Shown here: in pieces, positions 1 to 9,148 of the stretch
Position numbering within the stretch: position 1 is the stretch's first letter
Layout: each line of letters starts with the position of its first letter
Source of the DNA: an uncultured Lentisphaeria bacterium
GTDB taxonomy: Bacteria; Verrucomicrobiota; Lentisphaeria; Victivallales; UBA1829
DNA length: 26,257 nucleotides
NCBI GenBank assembly: GCA_905197955.1
Contig: CAJKAR010000051.1
Coordinates: 1 to 26,257 of the forward strand
Direction of reading: 5' to 3'
Notes under the pieces: generated by a model
Told to the model about the DNA's origin: nothing
The model's input: only the letters and a program-made list of their open reading frames with translations
Databases searched by the model: none
Translations under genes and position numbers: made by a program

Positions 1-52
1 TGCAGGGCCGATGGTCCTGCCGAGGGGTGTTGGGGGCGAGAAGCCACCAACT
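1..52 (+). repeat. Two-hairpin repeat, left copy
   Basis: This 52-nt non-coding segment recurs inverted at 26148-26198 with two mismatches and one single-base indel. It folds into two hairpins. Hairpin A pairs 2-9 with 13-20 (eight pairs including one G-U) around a 3-nt loop. Hairpin B pairs 29-33 with 47-51 and 35-37 with 43-45 around the loop GAGAA, with a G/A mismatch. Similarity stops exactly where hairpin B ends, next to the esterase gene. This looks like a REP/BIME-like or structured intergenic repeat; its function is unknown. The window begins inside the element. Confidence 0.8.
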
Positions 53-73
53 CTCCCCAGCTGGATCAACAAG

Positions 74-1303
74 TTATGATTTCATAAATTTAGTGAAATC
101 ATCCATCCAGATTTCTGTTGGGATATTCATATGTCCGGAATCTGGAGCATTGTAGATCCTTTTTTGTCCGGCGTAGCGATTATAGGCTGTGTAGACGGAA
201 TCCGGGGGACAGGTGGTATCAATGAATCCGACTGTAAAATATGCTTTTGCCTGTGCATGTTCGACGAGATGAGCGATCGAGCAGTATTGCATTTCTTTCA
301 TGACTTTATGCTGCAGTTCAGGAGGATCCTTCTGATTCAGGAGGGCCCAGGAGGCAAAACGCTGATCTGCACAGTCGCAGAAAGCCGGGACTCCGGCGCA
401 GCATTTCGTGACTCGCTGATCGAGCGATGCGCAGACGAGAGCGAGGCAACCTCCCTGACTGCATCCCCATGTGATGAGATTTTTTCCATCCCATTCCGGC
501 TGTTCCGTTAGGTAATCGAGCGCCCGCAGAGTGCGCAGATAAATGGAGGCCAGATATGATGTTTTTGCGTTTTCCCGTCCGAATTTAAAATATTCATTGA
601 GTTTTGTTTCCCGAAGCTCCTGATAGAATTGCGGATCTTTTCCGCATGGCAGGCCATGAGCATTGATATCCATGGCGAGGAATCCGTTTCTTGCAGCGGA
701 ACAGGCCTTTGGGAAATCGGAATCAGCAACACCAGCTCCGTGGAGAGTCAGCAGAGCAGGAAGGCTTCCGCGTTTTGCGTGTTTTGGAAAAGCAATGTAA
801 CCGCGTGCAGGATTGCCATAAAGAGTTTCCGCAGAAAATTCGAATGTTTCGATTTCCGGGAATGGTTCCTGAAGAGTCCGGTTGAAGATCGGCCATTGCT
901 CGTGCCATTTCTGATAGGCCGCATCATCGAGCGGGGCGACAGGATGACGTTCCGCAACGGTTGCCTGTCGTTTCTGTTTTTCTATTTCGGCGTTCCAGAA
1001 GTCGAAGAGATCGGAAGGCGCCTCCATGACGGGAACGATCTGTTCCGGCGCAACGGCCGCAGCCGCCATAGCCGTCATATTTCCCTCTTCCAGAACGACT
1101 TCCAGAAAACCGGAATCCTCTGCTTTGATACAGATCTCCTGATTCGGCCGAGTATTTCCTTTTGCAAGGATTCCTTTTCTGCTGTGAGAAATGGTATATT
1201 GGATAGGAGAATCGATTTCAAAGGCGTTGACAGTGAACGTGATCATTTCTCCGGAAGAATAGACCGCTTCCGGACGGGATGCTCGTACAAACAGACTTTT
1301 CAT
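74..1303 (-). CDS. CE7-type acetyl esterase (acetyl xylan esterase / cephalosporin C deacetylase family)
   Basis: This 409-aa alpha/beta hydrolase should remove acetyl groups from short acetylated sugars or xylo-oligosaccharides. Residues 1 to about 75 look like an extra beta-rich, Ig-like N-terminal domain. The catalytic domain starts near residue 140. The visible triad is Ser282 in GCSQGG, Asp362 in GFIDTTCPP and His391 in SGHMN; the spacing and GxSQGG/SGH motifs are those of CE7 enzymes. There is no signal peptide, so it is probably cytoplasmic, as is usual for CE7. The ATG has a GAGG ribosome site 8 nt upstream and lies 15 nt after the GH36-like gene, so the two are almost certainly co-transcribed. 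The exact substrate cannot be read from sequence. Confidence 0.88.
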   Translation of the reverse strand: MKSLFVRASRPEAVYSSGEMITFTVNAFEIDSPIQYTISHSRKGILAKGNTRPNQEICIKAEDSGFLEVVLEEGNMTAMAAAAVAPEQIVPVMEAPSDLFDFWNAEIEKQKRQATVAERHPVAPLDDAAYQKWHEQWPIFNRTLQEPFPEIETFEFSAETLYGNPARGYIAFPKHAKRGSLPALLTLHGAGVADSDFPKACSAARNGFLAMDINAHGLPCGKDPQFYQELRETKLNEYFKFGRENAKTSYLASIYLRTLRALDYLTEQPEWDGKNLITWGCSQGGCLALVCASLDQRVTKCCAGVPAFCDCADQRFASWALLNQKDPPELQHKVMKEMQYCSIAHLVEHAQAKAYFTVGFIDTTCPPDSVYTAYNRYAGQKRIYNAPDSGHMNIPTEIWMDDFTKFMKS

Positions 1304-1318
1304 GGCAACAACCTCATG

Positions 1319-3220
1319 TTATGCTTTAAAACGATACAGTGCAAACGAATATAACTCCGGCAGACGCACATCCAGCATTCTATTATCCAAAGTACCTTTT
1401 CCAGTTCCCCGGATTGTCTCAATTTGAGTTCCGAAAGGCAGTTCAAATTGATGATCTTCCGATTCCGCCCCGTTGCGGTAGACTGCAATGAATCCATCGG
1501 TGCAATCGGGCGAAACGGAAAGTATGGCGCTCCATGTTCCTTTCATAGGCATATCCCCGGCGGCGGAGGTCAGGTAGGAGGCGAACGTTTTGCGGAAGGG
1601 GGCCATTTCCTCGAAAAAGCGTTTCATCTGCTTCCGTCTATCCGGCGGAGTGTTTTCGATGACACCCCAATAGAGCGGTGTGGCGAAGATCGTTGTACCG
1701 AGAATGTATTCCAGCGGATAATCGCTGATCTGCGGCATCATTTCGATTTCCAGCTGTTTTGCCGGAGCATACTGGAGCGTGTACCAGAGATTGCCGAGTG
1801 CCATGTAGGGATGATAATAACGGTGATCCTTCAACGAACGTCCGCGATTTTCCAGAAAGAGACGGCCGAAATCAAGAGCAAAGTCGAAATTCGGACGGTT
1901 TCTGCGCGTAACATCCATGGAAATCACCAGTTCCGGAATCTCCTTCTGCAACTCTTCCAGCAGCTCTCTGTACTTTTCATAGTGAAGATTGGCATCTCCT
2001 TTGAGCGTGTTGAAGGCGGTAAGCTGATAAAGGTCGAACTTGAAATGTCTGATTCCGTACTCCCGATAGAATCCGGCAAGTTTGTTTTTCATGAATTGGA
2101 ACGCTTCCTGTTCCATCAGTTCGATGGGACTGTAACTGCGTTCGGAACCGGCTCCTCCCTGAAGTTCGGTCTGATGGAAGTCATCGGTTCTGGCGAGCCA
2201 GTTCCAGGGATTCGGTTCCAGCATGGTGTCGTGGCATTCGGCGCCGTCCCAGAGCGCCATGCGCGGATGGCGGATGTCAAGACCAAGTGGATTGCACCAG
2301 AGTCCGAGTTCGATTCCATACTGTCCGGCGATCTCCGCAAGCTGATGGAACTTGTTCGGAAATTTGGTTTCGTCGATTTCCCCCATGAAGGTGGAGAACC
2401 AGCCGTCGTCGATGAAAACACAGTTGATTCCGGATTCTGCCGCGGCATAAAGTTCCTTTCGGATCACTTCTTCGTTCACTCCGAACTGGAGATCCGGCCA
2501 GGAGTTGGAAAGCACTTCCGTTGCAGCGGACTGCGGATAGGTTGCATAGCGCTCGAGACGATAGCGCTGCATACCGAAATCTCCTGTCAGTCCTATGACA
2601 ACTCCGTTTGCGCGGCGCGTTTCCCCTTTGTGGAGATTATCGAAGCCAAGACCCAGCATTTCAAGGCGTTTTTGTGACGGATCAAAGAGAAAATCGTATT
2701 CCCCCTTGATCGGCTGACAGTCCGGCATGGGGCCTTCTTTATAGAAGCAGAGCCCGTTTGCAAGGAAATAGGCTCCGATATTTTTGCCGGGTTGCGCCTT
2801 CTTTTCGATCAGACGGCGATTCGACTGGTCGCTGCAGGAAAAAAAGTTGATCACTTTTGCCTCTGTGCAGGGTGCGGCAAATCGAATATCGGCAAGATCG
2901 GAATAGTACATTGCCGATTTATCGTGTTCTGTTTCCATGGTGTCATACCAGCGGATCGCCGGGGCGTTCCGATAGAAAAACAGATGACGTGTCAAAGTGA
3001 TATCTTCCAGTTTCCAGACAAGTTCGTATTCGGTCTCTGAATTCTGCCGGGTTGTTAGAAAGCGGAAGTCGCTGCATTGTTTCCGGTCCGCCGTGAGGAA
3101 CGGAAGAGCGGTGGTAAACAGGTTCGATCCCGTTTTCCTGTCGATGAATTCCGTGATGGAGAAAAACGGTTCCAGTTCAATCGTCACCCGGATCAATGCA
3201 TTTTCCCATTTCAGTGTCAT
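1319..3220 (-). CDS. GH36-like alpha-galactosidase/melibiase-family glycosidase
   Basis: This 633-aa protein has the GH36 (clan GH-D) arrangement: an N-terminal beta-sandwich of about 230 residues, a TIM barrel, and a C-terminal beta domain. In the barrel I see IDDGWF at about 270-275 and KFD with the probable nucleophile Asp396. The usual acid/base motif C-S-G-G-G-R-F-D is absent; the corresponding stretch reads VTRRNRPNFD, keeping only the final FD. Substrate specificity is therefore uncertain, and alpha-galactosidase is only the family default. There is no signal peptide, so cytoplasmic action is expected. It lies 21 nt after the MFS gene and 15 nt before the esterase, with AAGGA 7 nt upstream of its ATG. 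Together the neighbours suggest breakdown of an acetylated alpha-linked oligosaccharide. Confidence 0.78.
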   Translation of the reverse strand: MTLKWENALIRVTIELEPFFSITEFIDRKTGSNLFTTALPFLTADRKQCSDFRFLTTRQNSETEYELVWKLEDITLTRHLFFYRNAPAIRWYDTMETEHDKSAMYYSDLADIRFAAPCTEAKVINFFSCSDQSNRRLIEKKAQPGKNIGAYFLANGLCFYKEGPMPDCQPIKGEYDFLFDPSQKRLEMLGLGFDNLHKGETRRANGVVIGLTGDFGMQRYRLERYATYPQSAATEVLSNSWPDLQFGVNEEVIRKELYAAAESGINCVFIDDGWFSTFMGEIDETKFPNKFHQLAEIAGQYGIELGLWCNPLGLDIRHPRMALWDGAECHDTMLEPNPWNWLARTDDFHQTELQGGAGSERSYSPIELMEQEAFQFMKNKLAGFYREYGIRHFKFDLYQLTAFNTLKGDANLHYEKYRELLEELQKEIPELVISMDVTRRNRPNFDFALDFGRLFLENRGRSLKDHRYYHPYMALGNLWYTLQYAPAKQLEIEMMPQISDYPLEYILGTTIFATPLYWGVIENTPPDRRKQMKRFFEEMAPFRKTFASYLTSAAGDMPMKGTWSAILSVSPDCTDGFIAVYRNGAESEDHQFELPFGTQIETIRGTGKGTLDNRMLDVRLPELYSFALYRFKA

Positions 3221-3241
3221 GAGATTTTCCTTCTGGTTATA

Positions 3242-4471
3242 TCAGGTATACTGTTTTGTTTTTTTCTTCAGGTCGTGTGGCGGATAAGGGATCTTTCTCT
3301 GAGCAAAGACGATCACAACGGCGATGGCAAACAGGACAATGGACGATACCGCAAAAACGCTTCGCGTGTTCCAGAAGATCGTCGATCCCATGCCGAAAAC
3401 GCAGCCGAGAAGCCAGCCGACCGCTCTTGCACTGGTTGCAAAACCGAAATAGACTCCGCGGTCTTCCGGCGCTGTCGTCAGCGACAGCCAGCTCTGCATG
3501 ATCGGACTGAGTCCGCTGACAAAAAAGACCATCAGCATCCGTTCCGCAAAAAGAATCGGCAGACTTGTGCAGAACGCCTGCGGCAGAAGGAAAAGCCCCG
3601 CTGCAATCGAGATGATGATTCCTACAATATGCCCCGGATATTTGTCTGCAAGGACACCGATGATGAATCCTCCGAAAATACCCGCTGCCGCCGAGGCCCC
3701 TCCCAGAATACCGCTCCATTTCAGCGCTTCCGACGTTCCGTTGTGAAGAACCAGATCCACTAGCATCGGCAGATACGGACTGTCCATCTGCTGCCCGATT
3801 CCCATCATGACAGTCAGAATCATAATCCACCAGACAAGTCCGAATTTTGGAAGTCCCGGTTTGAGTTCAATCCTGAATTTTTCTCCATAATGTGGCGGTT
3901 TCCCCCGGTCCTGGATCAGGAAAAAGGCTAGAAACGTTGCAATGAAGAGCAGTGCTCCGGACATGAGAAACGTTGTCAGAAATCCATAGCGGCTCGCAGA
4001 AAGTCCTCCCAGCACCGTGCCCGCAAGAGTCCCGCTGAAAATCGCCGAACTGACCGCTCCCATCGCCATTCCCCTGTGCTGTTTCGGCGTGGAGCAGGCT
4101 ACCAGTGTCATTGCCGCAGCGGCAACTCCGGAAAGCGCTCCGATGAAAAAACGCAGAATCGTAAGGGAGATCGGATCCGGCATGAATGCAACCAGCGGCA
4201 TCAGAAAGGCCGAACACAAACTCGCACGTGCCAGCATGCGGGCGCGTCCGAAATAATCCGCCATTTTTCCCCAGATGGGCGAAAACAGCAGAAATCCCAG
4301 ATTTCCCGCAAACGCAAACAGTGCAATATAAAAATCCCGTCGTGCCTGCTCCGTCACATGGAGTACATCCTGAAGATAGAATGGTATAATCGGATATGCA
4401 AATCCAAATCCCGCCATGGAAAGAAAAAGGGCAGTCCAGATCCAGAGAAGATTTTTTCGCCAGGTAATCAT
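3242..4471 (-). CDS. MFS transporter (DHA1/MdtG-like)
   Basis: This 409-aa integral membrane protein has about 12 hydrophobic segments and a central hydrophilic loop near residues 190-210. After the second membrane segment it carries PIWGKMADYFGRARML, a variant of the MFS motif A (GxLaDrxGrkxxl). The overall look (Ala/Gly-rich helices, TPKQHRGMAMG after segment 4) is closer to the drug:H+ antiporter type (MdtG/TetA-like) than to sugar:cation symporters. Its position 21 nt upstream of a cytoplasmic glycosidase nevertheless suggests it handles a sugar or a breakdown product. The ribosome site before the ATG is weak. Direction of transport and substrate are not determined. Confidence 0.85.
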   Translation of the reverse strand: MITWRKNLLWIWTALFLSMAGFGFAYPIIPFYLQDVLHVTEQARRDFYIALFAFAGNLGFLLFSPIWGKMADYFGRARMLARASLCSAFLMPLVAFMPDPISLTILRFFIGALSGVAAAAMTLVACSTPKQHRGMAMGAVSSAIFSGTLAGTVLGGLSASRYGFLTTFLMSGALLFIATFLAFFLIQDRGKPPHYGEKFRIELKPGLPKFGLVWWIMILTVMMGIGQQMDSPYLPMLVDLVLHNGTSEALKWSGILGGASAAAGIFGGFIIGVLADKYPGHIVGIIISIAAGLFLLPQAFCTSLPILFAERMLMVFFVSGLSPIMQSWLSLTTAPEDRGVYFGFATSARAVGWLLGCVFGMGSTIFWNTRSVFAVSSIVLFAIAVVIVFAQRKIPYPPHDLKKKTKQYT

Positions 4472-4568
4472 TTGCTGTTGTTCCGCATCCGTATCGTTTG
4501 CAAAGAGTTAATCTACACCGTTCCGAAGGAAAATCAAGCAGGTCCGGGTGTGGACAGGATTCTCCGTT

Positions 4569-5441
4569 TCAGGAGAGCGGAACGGCATCGGAGATCGCCT
4601 GCTGTCCCGGATAGGATTCCGTCAGGATTCTGAAATCCTCCGGATCCATCTGCCACTCTGCCGCACTCAGATTCCTTTTCATGTGCAGTGGATTGTGCGA
4701 CATGGATATTGTGACGACATTCTTCTGCATCATCAGCCATGCAAGTGCAATTTCCGAGGGCGATTTTCCATATTTTGCCGCCAGATCCAGCATCAGCTTC
4801 GGCATCTGGTCCCCCAGCATTCCGCCTTTCTGGAGAGGCCTCCAGGCGATCAGCATGATATCATTGTCCTGACAGTATTTCAGCATTCCGGATTTCTCCG
4901 CCTCCCGGATCTTCAGATTGTAGTGAATCTGATTTGCCACGATCGGCGCCTCGGAACACTCCTGAGCCCGTTTCAAGCGCTCCACTGAGAAGTTGCTGAC
5001 TCCGATGTGACGCACGGTGCCTTCCGCACAGAGCCGGTTCATTGCCCGGAGTGTTTCCTCCAGCGGAACTGCGTCACAGACCTGGTGGATGAGGTAGAGA
5101 TCAATATAATCTGTTCCCATACGTTTCAGAGAACCTTCCGCGGCTCTGAGGACCTCATCGTATTTCAGATGTGTTTTCCATACCTTTGTCGTGAGAAACA
5201 GTTTTGAACGATCGAATCCTGCGATGGCTCTGCCGACAATTTCCTCAGCAAATCCCGCCGCATACATTTCCGCCGTATCGATATGGCGATATCCCATATT
5301 GAGTCCCTGAATCAGCGCCTGTACGGAAGAATCCCCGTTGTCCGCGTAATTCCTGGTCTCCCTTCCGCCCATCTGCCAGGTGCCGAGTCCGATGGCGGGC
5401 ATGGAAAAGCCCCGTTTCAGTTGTTTTAGCGGATCGTTCAT
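4569..5441 (-). CDS. Aldo/keto reductase
   Basis: This 290-aa (beta/alpha)8 NAD(P)H-dependent oxidoreductase is of normal family length. The AKR catalytic tetrad is intact: Asp55 and Tyr60 in HIDTAEMY, Lys86 in TTKVW and His119 in YLIHQ. The family signature GVSNFS follows near residue 150. It would reduce an aldehyde or ketone, or oxidise a sugar. It is the first gene after the secA terminator, lies 97 nt before the MFS gene, and has AAGGA 7 nt ahead of its ATG. It may head the carbohydrate operon, but the 97-nt gap allows a separate transcript. The substrate is unknown. Confidence 0.92.
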   Translation of the reverse strand: MNDPLKQLKRGFSMPAIGLGTWQMGGRETRNYADNGDSSVQALIQGLNMGYRHIDTAEMYAAGFAEEIVGRAIAGFDRSKLFLTTKVWKTHLKYDEVLRAAEGSLKRMGTDYIDLYLIHQVCDAVPLEETLRAMNRLCAEGTVRHIGVSNFSVERLKRAQECSEAPIVANQIHYNLKIREAEKSGMLKYCQDNDIMLIAWRPLQKGGMLGDQMPKLMLDLAAKYGKSPSEIALAWLMMQKNVVTISMSHNPLHMKRNLSAAEWQMDPEDFRILTESYPGQQAISDAVPLS

Positions 5442-5504
5442 TGTAGTTTCCTTTGCTGTTGAATGTTCTGGATCAAACGGATGCGGGAAATGCGGAAGAA
5501 TAAA

Positions 5505-5534
5505 AAAGGACTCCTGTTTTCTCAGGAGTCCTTT
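5505..5534 (-). terminator. Rho-independent terminator after secA
   Basis: A perfect 12-bp stem (5505-5516 with 5523-5534) and a 6-nt loop lie 18 bases beyond the secA stop. On the minus strand the stem runs directly into a T-rich tail. This closes the zinc-ribbon/pyrE/secA transcript and separates it from the aldo/keto reductase gene. Confidence 0.92.
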
Positions 5535-5552
5535 GCCGCAGGAATCGCGGGA

Positions 5553-8525
5553 TTATCTGCCGCAGCAGTTCTTGTATTTCTTACCGGAACCGCAGGGGCA
5601 GGGCTCGTTACGCCCGACCTTCGGGGTTTCGCGCCGGAAGGAGATCTGGATGTCCGGAACCTCCTGATTCTGCTCCGGATTGTCCGGATTGGCGGAAACA
5701 TCCTCCACCGGCATTCCGGCGGCACCGTCAGCATGAATCAGCTGCTGCGGAATGTTCGAGAACAACTGCTCAAACGCCGCAAGACTGGTCGCGGAACGGA
5801 ACATATTGGTCAGAATCTCCTGATCAATCGACTGAATCAGCTCGTCGAACATCTTGAAGGCTTCCTGCTTGTATTCAATCAGAGGATCCTTCTGCGCGTA
5901 TGCCCGGAGTCCGATGCTGGAACGCAGATGGTCCATGGCACGCAGATGCTCCTGCCAGAGCCGGTCGATGGCATCCAGAATAATGTGGCGTTCAAGCCAG
6001 CGGAGAGCCTGTTCATCTTCAAAGGATTCTTTGATTTTGTACATTTCCGTGACACGATTGACGATCGCATCGCGGGTCGCATCCACATCCACGGATCCAT
6101 CCGGCTTGAAGTGATAGATGGTATCATCGAATCCGATCGGGAAGGTCGTGTTCAGCCAGGAGTTGAGCATATCCTTGTCAATCGGGCTCTTGGAATCCGA
6201 TGTACAGACGGCAATGGCATCCTTGATCCGGCGTTCGACTTCGTCATAAACGGTGTCGAAGATAAAGTCGCGGGAAGAGTCATTGAGAAGGATCTCTTTG
6301 CGGATCCCGTAGATGACTTCGCGCTGCTTGTTCATGACATCATCGTATTCCAGCGTGCGTTTACGGATCGAGAAGTAGTGCTGCTCGACGCGGCGCTGTG
6401 CTGTTTCAATGGATTTGTTCAGCCAGGGATGCTGAAGCTCTTCGCCCTCTTCCAGTCCGAATTTCTCCATGATTTTGACAATCCGGTCGGATCCGAAGAT
6501 GCGCATGAGATTGTCTTCCAGAGAGATATAGAAGCGGGAGGCTCCCGGGTCGCCCTGTCGGGCGCTTCGTCCGCGCAGCTGACGGTCGATTCGTCTGGAA
6601 TCGTGACGGGAACTGCCGATGACATAGAGTCCGCCGAGTTCCGCAACGCCTTCTCCCAGCTTGATGTCCGTACCGCGTCCTGCCATGTTGGTGGCAACTG
6701 TGACGGCATATTTTTCGCCTGCGCGCGCCACGATTTCCGATTCGCGTTCGTGGTTCTTCGCATTCAGGACATTGTGCGGAATGTTCCGCATCTTGAGCAT
6801 TCGGCTGAGAATTTCGGAGTCTTCCACGGAGATCGTTCCGAGCAGAACCGGCTGGCCCTTCTTGTAGCGTTCCTCGACCTCTTTGAGAATTGCGCGGAAC
6901 TTTTCGCGTTTGGTTTTGTAGACACAGTCGTTGTAGTCCACGCGGCGGCAGGGACGGTTCGTCGGAATGACCATCACATCCAGTTTGTAGATGGAGTGGA
7001 ATTCGTTGGCTTCCGTTTCCGCGGTACCGGTCATGCCGGCGAGTTTTTTGTAAAGACGGAAATAGTTCTGAATGGTGATGGTGGCAAAGGTCTGTGTCTC
7101 CTCTTCAATGGAGACATTTTCCTTGGCTTCCAGAGCCTGATGAAGTCCTTCGCTGAAACGGCGTCCGGGAAGGATTCGTCCGGTGTGCTCGTCAACGATG
7201 AGCACTTTGCCTTCCTGCACCACATAGTGCACATCCTTTTCGTAGAGGCAGTAGGCGCGGAGAAGCTGGGAGATATCATGGAGTTTTTCGCTCTTAAGGG
7301 CGAACTGCTCCTGAAACTCCTGTTTCTTTTTGATCTTTTCCTGATCGTTGAGTTTCGGATCAACGTCGATGCTGTGCATGGTCTCAAGGAGATCCGGGAG
7401 CACGAAGGCGTTCGGATCGTCGCCGGAGATGAGAACACGGCCTTTTTCCGTCAGGTCCGCCTCCTGATTGCGCTCCTCGATGGAGAAGAAGAGATCCGAC
7501 TGGATCTCCTGCAGGAGTCCGCGGTTCTGATCGCTGCGGGCCATGGTTTCCGCCTTTTCGACCTTTTTCAGAATCTCCGGATCTTCGAGAACATGGAGCA
7601 GCTTCTTGTGCTGCGGCATTCCCATTTTCACCTGGAGAAGTTTGGTGATGGCGGTTTCCATTTCGTCATCTGTGGCATTTTCCTTGTCGAGGATGTCTTT
7701 TGCTTCCTGAACAAGACGCGCACAGAGGAGATTCTGGCGATTGTAAAGATCGGCAATGCCCGGTTTCAGCTTGTCGAACTGATGGGTGGAGCTTGCCACG
7801 GGACCGGAAATGATCAGCGGAGTTCTGGCTTCGTCGATGAGGATCGAGTCCACTTCGTCGATGATCGCATAGTAGTGATCGCGCTGAACAAGTTGTTCCT
7901 TGCTGGAGGCCATGCCCATGTCGCGCAGATAATCGAATCCGAATTCGCTGTTGGTTCCGTATGTGATATCGCATGCGTACTGAGCACGGCGCTCATCGGG
8001 ATTCATTTCGTTCTGGAGGCAGCCGACGGTCAGTCCGAGATATTTGTAGATGGTTCCCATCCACTCCGAGTCGCGGCGCGCAAGATAATCGTTGACCGTG
8101 ACCAGCTGACAGTTCTTTCCTGTCAGAGCATTGAGATAAAGCGGCATGGTTGCAACGAGAGTTTTTCCTTCACCGGTTGCCATTTCCGCGATTTTTCTCT
8201 GATGGAGCGCGATACCGCCGAGGATCTGCACATCAAAGGGGATCATATCCCATGTGAGTTCATGATCGCAGACCACGGTGGTGGTTCCGCAAAGTCTGCG
8301 GCAGGCGTTCTTGACCGTGGCGAATGCTTCGCAGAGGATATCGTCCAGGGTTTCGCCCTTCTGAAGACGATCCTTGAATTCCTGTGTTTTCTCCTTGAGC
8401 TGTTCCTCCGAGAGTTTCTGGTAGGAAAGTTCGAGTTCGTTGATCCGTTTGACCAGCGGCGCCATCCGTTTTGCATCGCGTGCGGATTTGCTGCCGAAGA
8501 TCGCTTTCAAAATACTGGTTAACAT
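5553..8525 (-). CDS. secA: Preprotein translocase subunit SecA
   Basis: This 990-aa ATPase motor drives post-translational export through SecYEG at the inner membrane. Walker A is at 114-122 (EMATGEGKT), the DEVD Walker B box at 223-226, and the second helicase-type motif VATNMAGRGTDIKLG lies mid-protein. The C-terminus ends in the zinc-binding SEC-C tail CPCGSGKKYKNCCGR, which contacts SecB or ribosomes in other bacteria. At 990 aa it is longer than the roughly 900-aa E. coli protein, mostly because of a charged, helical insert at about 250-390 in the first nucleotide-binding/preprotein-crosslinking region; similar enlargement is known from Bacteroidetes and PVC bacteria. The ATG is preceded by AAGGA about 12 nt upstream and lies 15 nt after pyrE. 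Confidence 0.98.
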   Translation of the reverse strand: MLTSILKAIFGSKSARDAKRMAPLVKRINELELSYQKLSEEQLKEKTQEFKDRLQKGETLDDILCEAFATVKNACRRLCGTTTVVCDHELTWDMIPFDVQILGGIALHQRKIAEMATGEGKTLVATMPLYLNALTGKNCQLVTVNDYLARRDSEWMGTIYKYLGLTVGCLQNEMNPDERRAQYACDITYGTNSEFGFDYLRDMGMASSKEQLVQRDHYYAIIDEVDSILIDEARTPLIISGPVASSTHQFDKLKPGIADLYNRQNLLCARLVQEAKDILDKENATDDEMETAITKLLQVKMGMPQHKKLLHVLEDPEILKKVEKAETMARSDQNRGLLQEIQSDLFFSIEERNQEADLTEKGRVLISGDDPNAFVLPDLLETMHSIDVDPKLNDQEKIKKKQEFQEQFALKSEKLHDISQLLRAYCLYEKDVHYVVQEGKVLIVDEHTGRILPGRRFSEGLHQALEAKENVSIEEETQTFATITIQNYFRLYKKLAGMTGTAETEANEFHSIYKLDVMVIPTNRPCRRVDYNDCVYKTKREKFRAILKEVEERYKKGQPVLLGTISVEDSEILSRMLKMRNIPHNVLNAKNHERESEIVARAGEKYAVTVATNMAGRGTDIKLGEGVAELGGLYVIGSSRHDSRRIDRQLRGRSARQGDPGASRFYISLEDNLMRIFGSDRIVKIMEKFGLEEGEELQHPWLNKSIETAQRRVEQHYFSIRKRTLEYDDVMNKQREVIYGIRKEILLNDSSRDFIFDTVYDEVERRIKDAIAVCTSDSKSPIDKDMLNSWLNTTFPIGFDDTIYHFKPDGSVDVDATRDAIVNRVTEMYKIKESFEDEQALRWLERHIILDAIDRLWQEHLRAMDHLRSSIGLRAYAQKDPLIEYKQEAFKMFDELIQSIDQEILTNMFRSATSLAAFEQLFSNIPQQLIHADGAAGMPVEDVSANPDNPEQNQEVPDIQISFRRETPKVGRNEPCPCGSGKKYKNCCGR

Positions 8526-8540
8526 GCTGAGAAATCTTCC

Positions 8541-9134
8541 TTATGCTTTGGAGCCTGCGCCGGAACCGGGAGTGGTAAGATCCATTCCCTCCTTGCACAT
8601 GGGGCATTCTTCCGGGAGATAGGTCGGCAAATTGAGCTGGAGAAGGCTGAAGAGAGGAATTCCGAAATTTGCTTTTCCGCCGCTGCGGTCCGTGATGATC
8701 GCAACTGCGACCGGAATTCCGCCGAGACTCCGGACAAGATCAATGGTCTGCTGAACACGTCCGCCTTCCGTGACAACGTCTTCTGCGATGATGACTTTTT
8801 CTCCGGGACGAATGCTGAATCCGCGTTTGAGGACCAGCTGATCATTGACTTTGTCTGCAAAAATGGATTTCAGTTTCAGGGCTCTTGCGAGTTCCTGGCC
8901 GACGAAAAGTCCGCCGACCGCAGGAGAAATCACAGTTTCCGCCGTAATTCCTTTCTCCTTGATCTGATCCGCCAGCGCGGAGCAGAGTCGTTCTCCGCGA
9001 TCCGGATCCACAAAAACAAGCGCGCACTGGAAAAAGCGATTGCTGTGCTTGCCGCTGCGGAGTTTGAAATGTCCTGTGAGAAGAGCGCCCGCGTCCTGAA
9101 GCTCTTTGACGATTTCTTCGTGTGTCATAGCCAT
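8541..9134 (-). CDS. pyrE: Orotate phosphoribosyltransferase
   Basis: This 197-aa type I phosphoribosyltransferase converts orotate and PRPP to OMP, the fifth step of UMP synthesis, in the cytoplasm. The PRPP-binding loop is at 114-126 (VIIAEDVVTEGGR), and LRSGKHSNRFF near residue 25 is the usual OPRT N-terminal motif (LxSGxxS). The ATG has AGGAG 8 nt upstream. It sits between the 128-aa zinc-ribbon gene (14-nt gap) and secA (15-nt gap), away from pyrRBC at 11371-14128. The C-terminal part after about 170 is enriched in Cys/Glu/Gly and may be a short extension. Length fits the family. Confidence 0.93.
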   Translation of the reverse strand: MAMTHEEIVKELQDAGALLTGHFKLRSGKHSNRFFQCALVFVDPDRGERLCSALADQIKEKGITAETVISPAVGGLFVGQELARALKLKSIFADKVNDQLVLKRGFSIRPGEKVIIAEDVVTEGGRVQQTIDLVRSLGGIPVAVAIITDRSGGKANFGIPLFSLLQLNLPTYLPEECPMCKEGMDLTTPGSGAGSKA

Positions 9135-9148
9135 TCTGTCAGCTCCTG

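Noticed and set aside
4472..4520. A LacI-type operator (TGCAAACG half site) before the MFS gene
   Set aside because: Only one half matches the TGNAANCG pattern; the other half is poorly symmetric and no LacI-family gene lies nearby.
5463..8522. A 1019-codon open frame on the plus strand covering the whole of secA
   Set aside because: It lies exactly antisense to secA, codes for a low-quality Phe/His/Arg/Val-rich sequence with no domain, and crosses the secA terminator. It arises because the secA codon choice avoids TTA, CTA and TCA, leaving few stops on the other strand.
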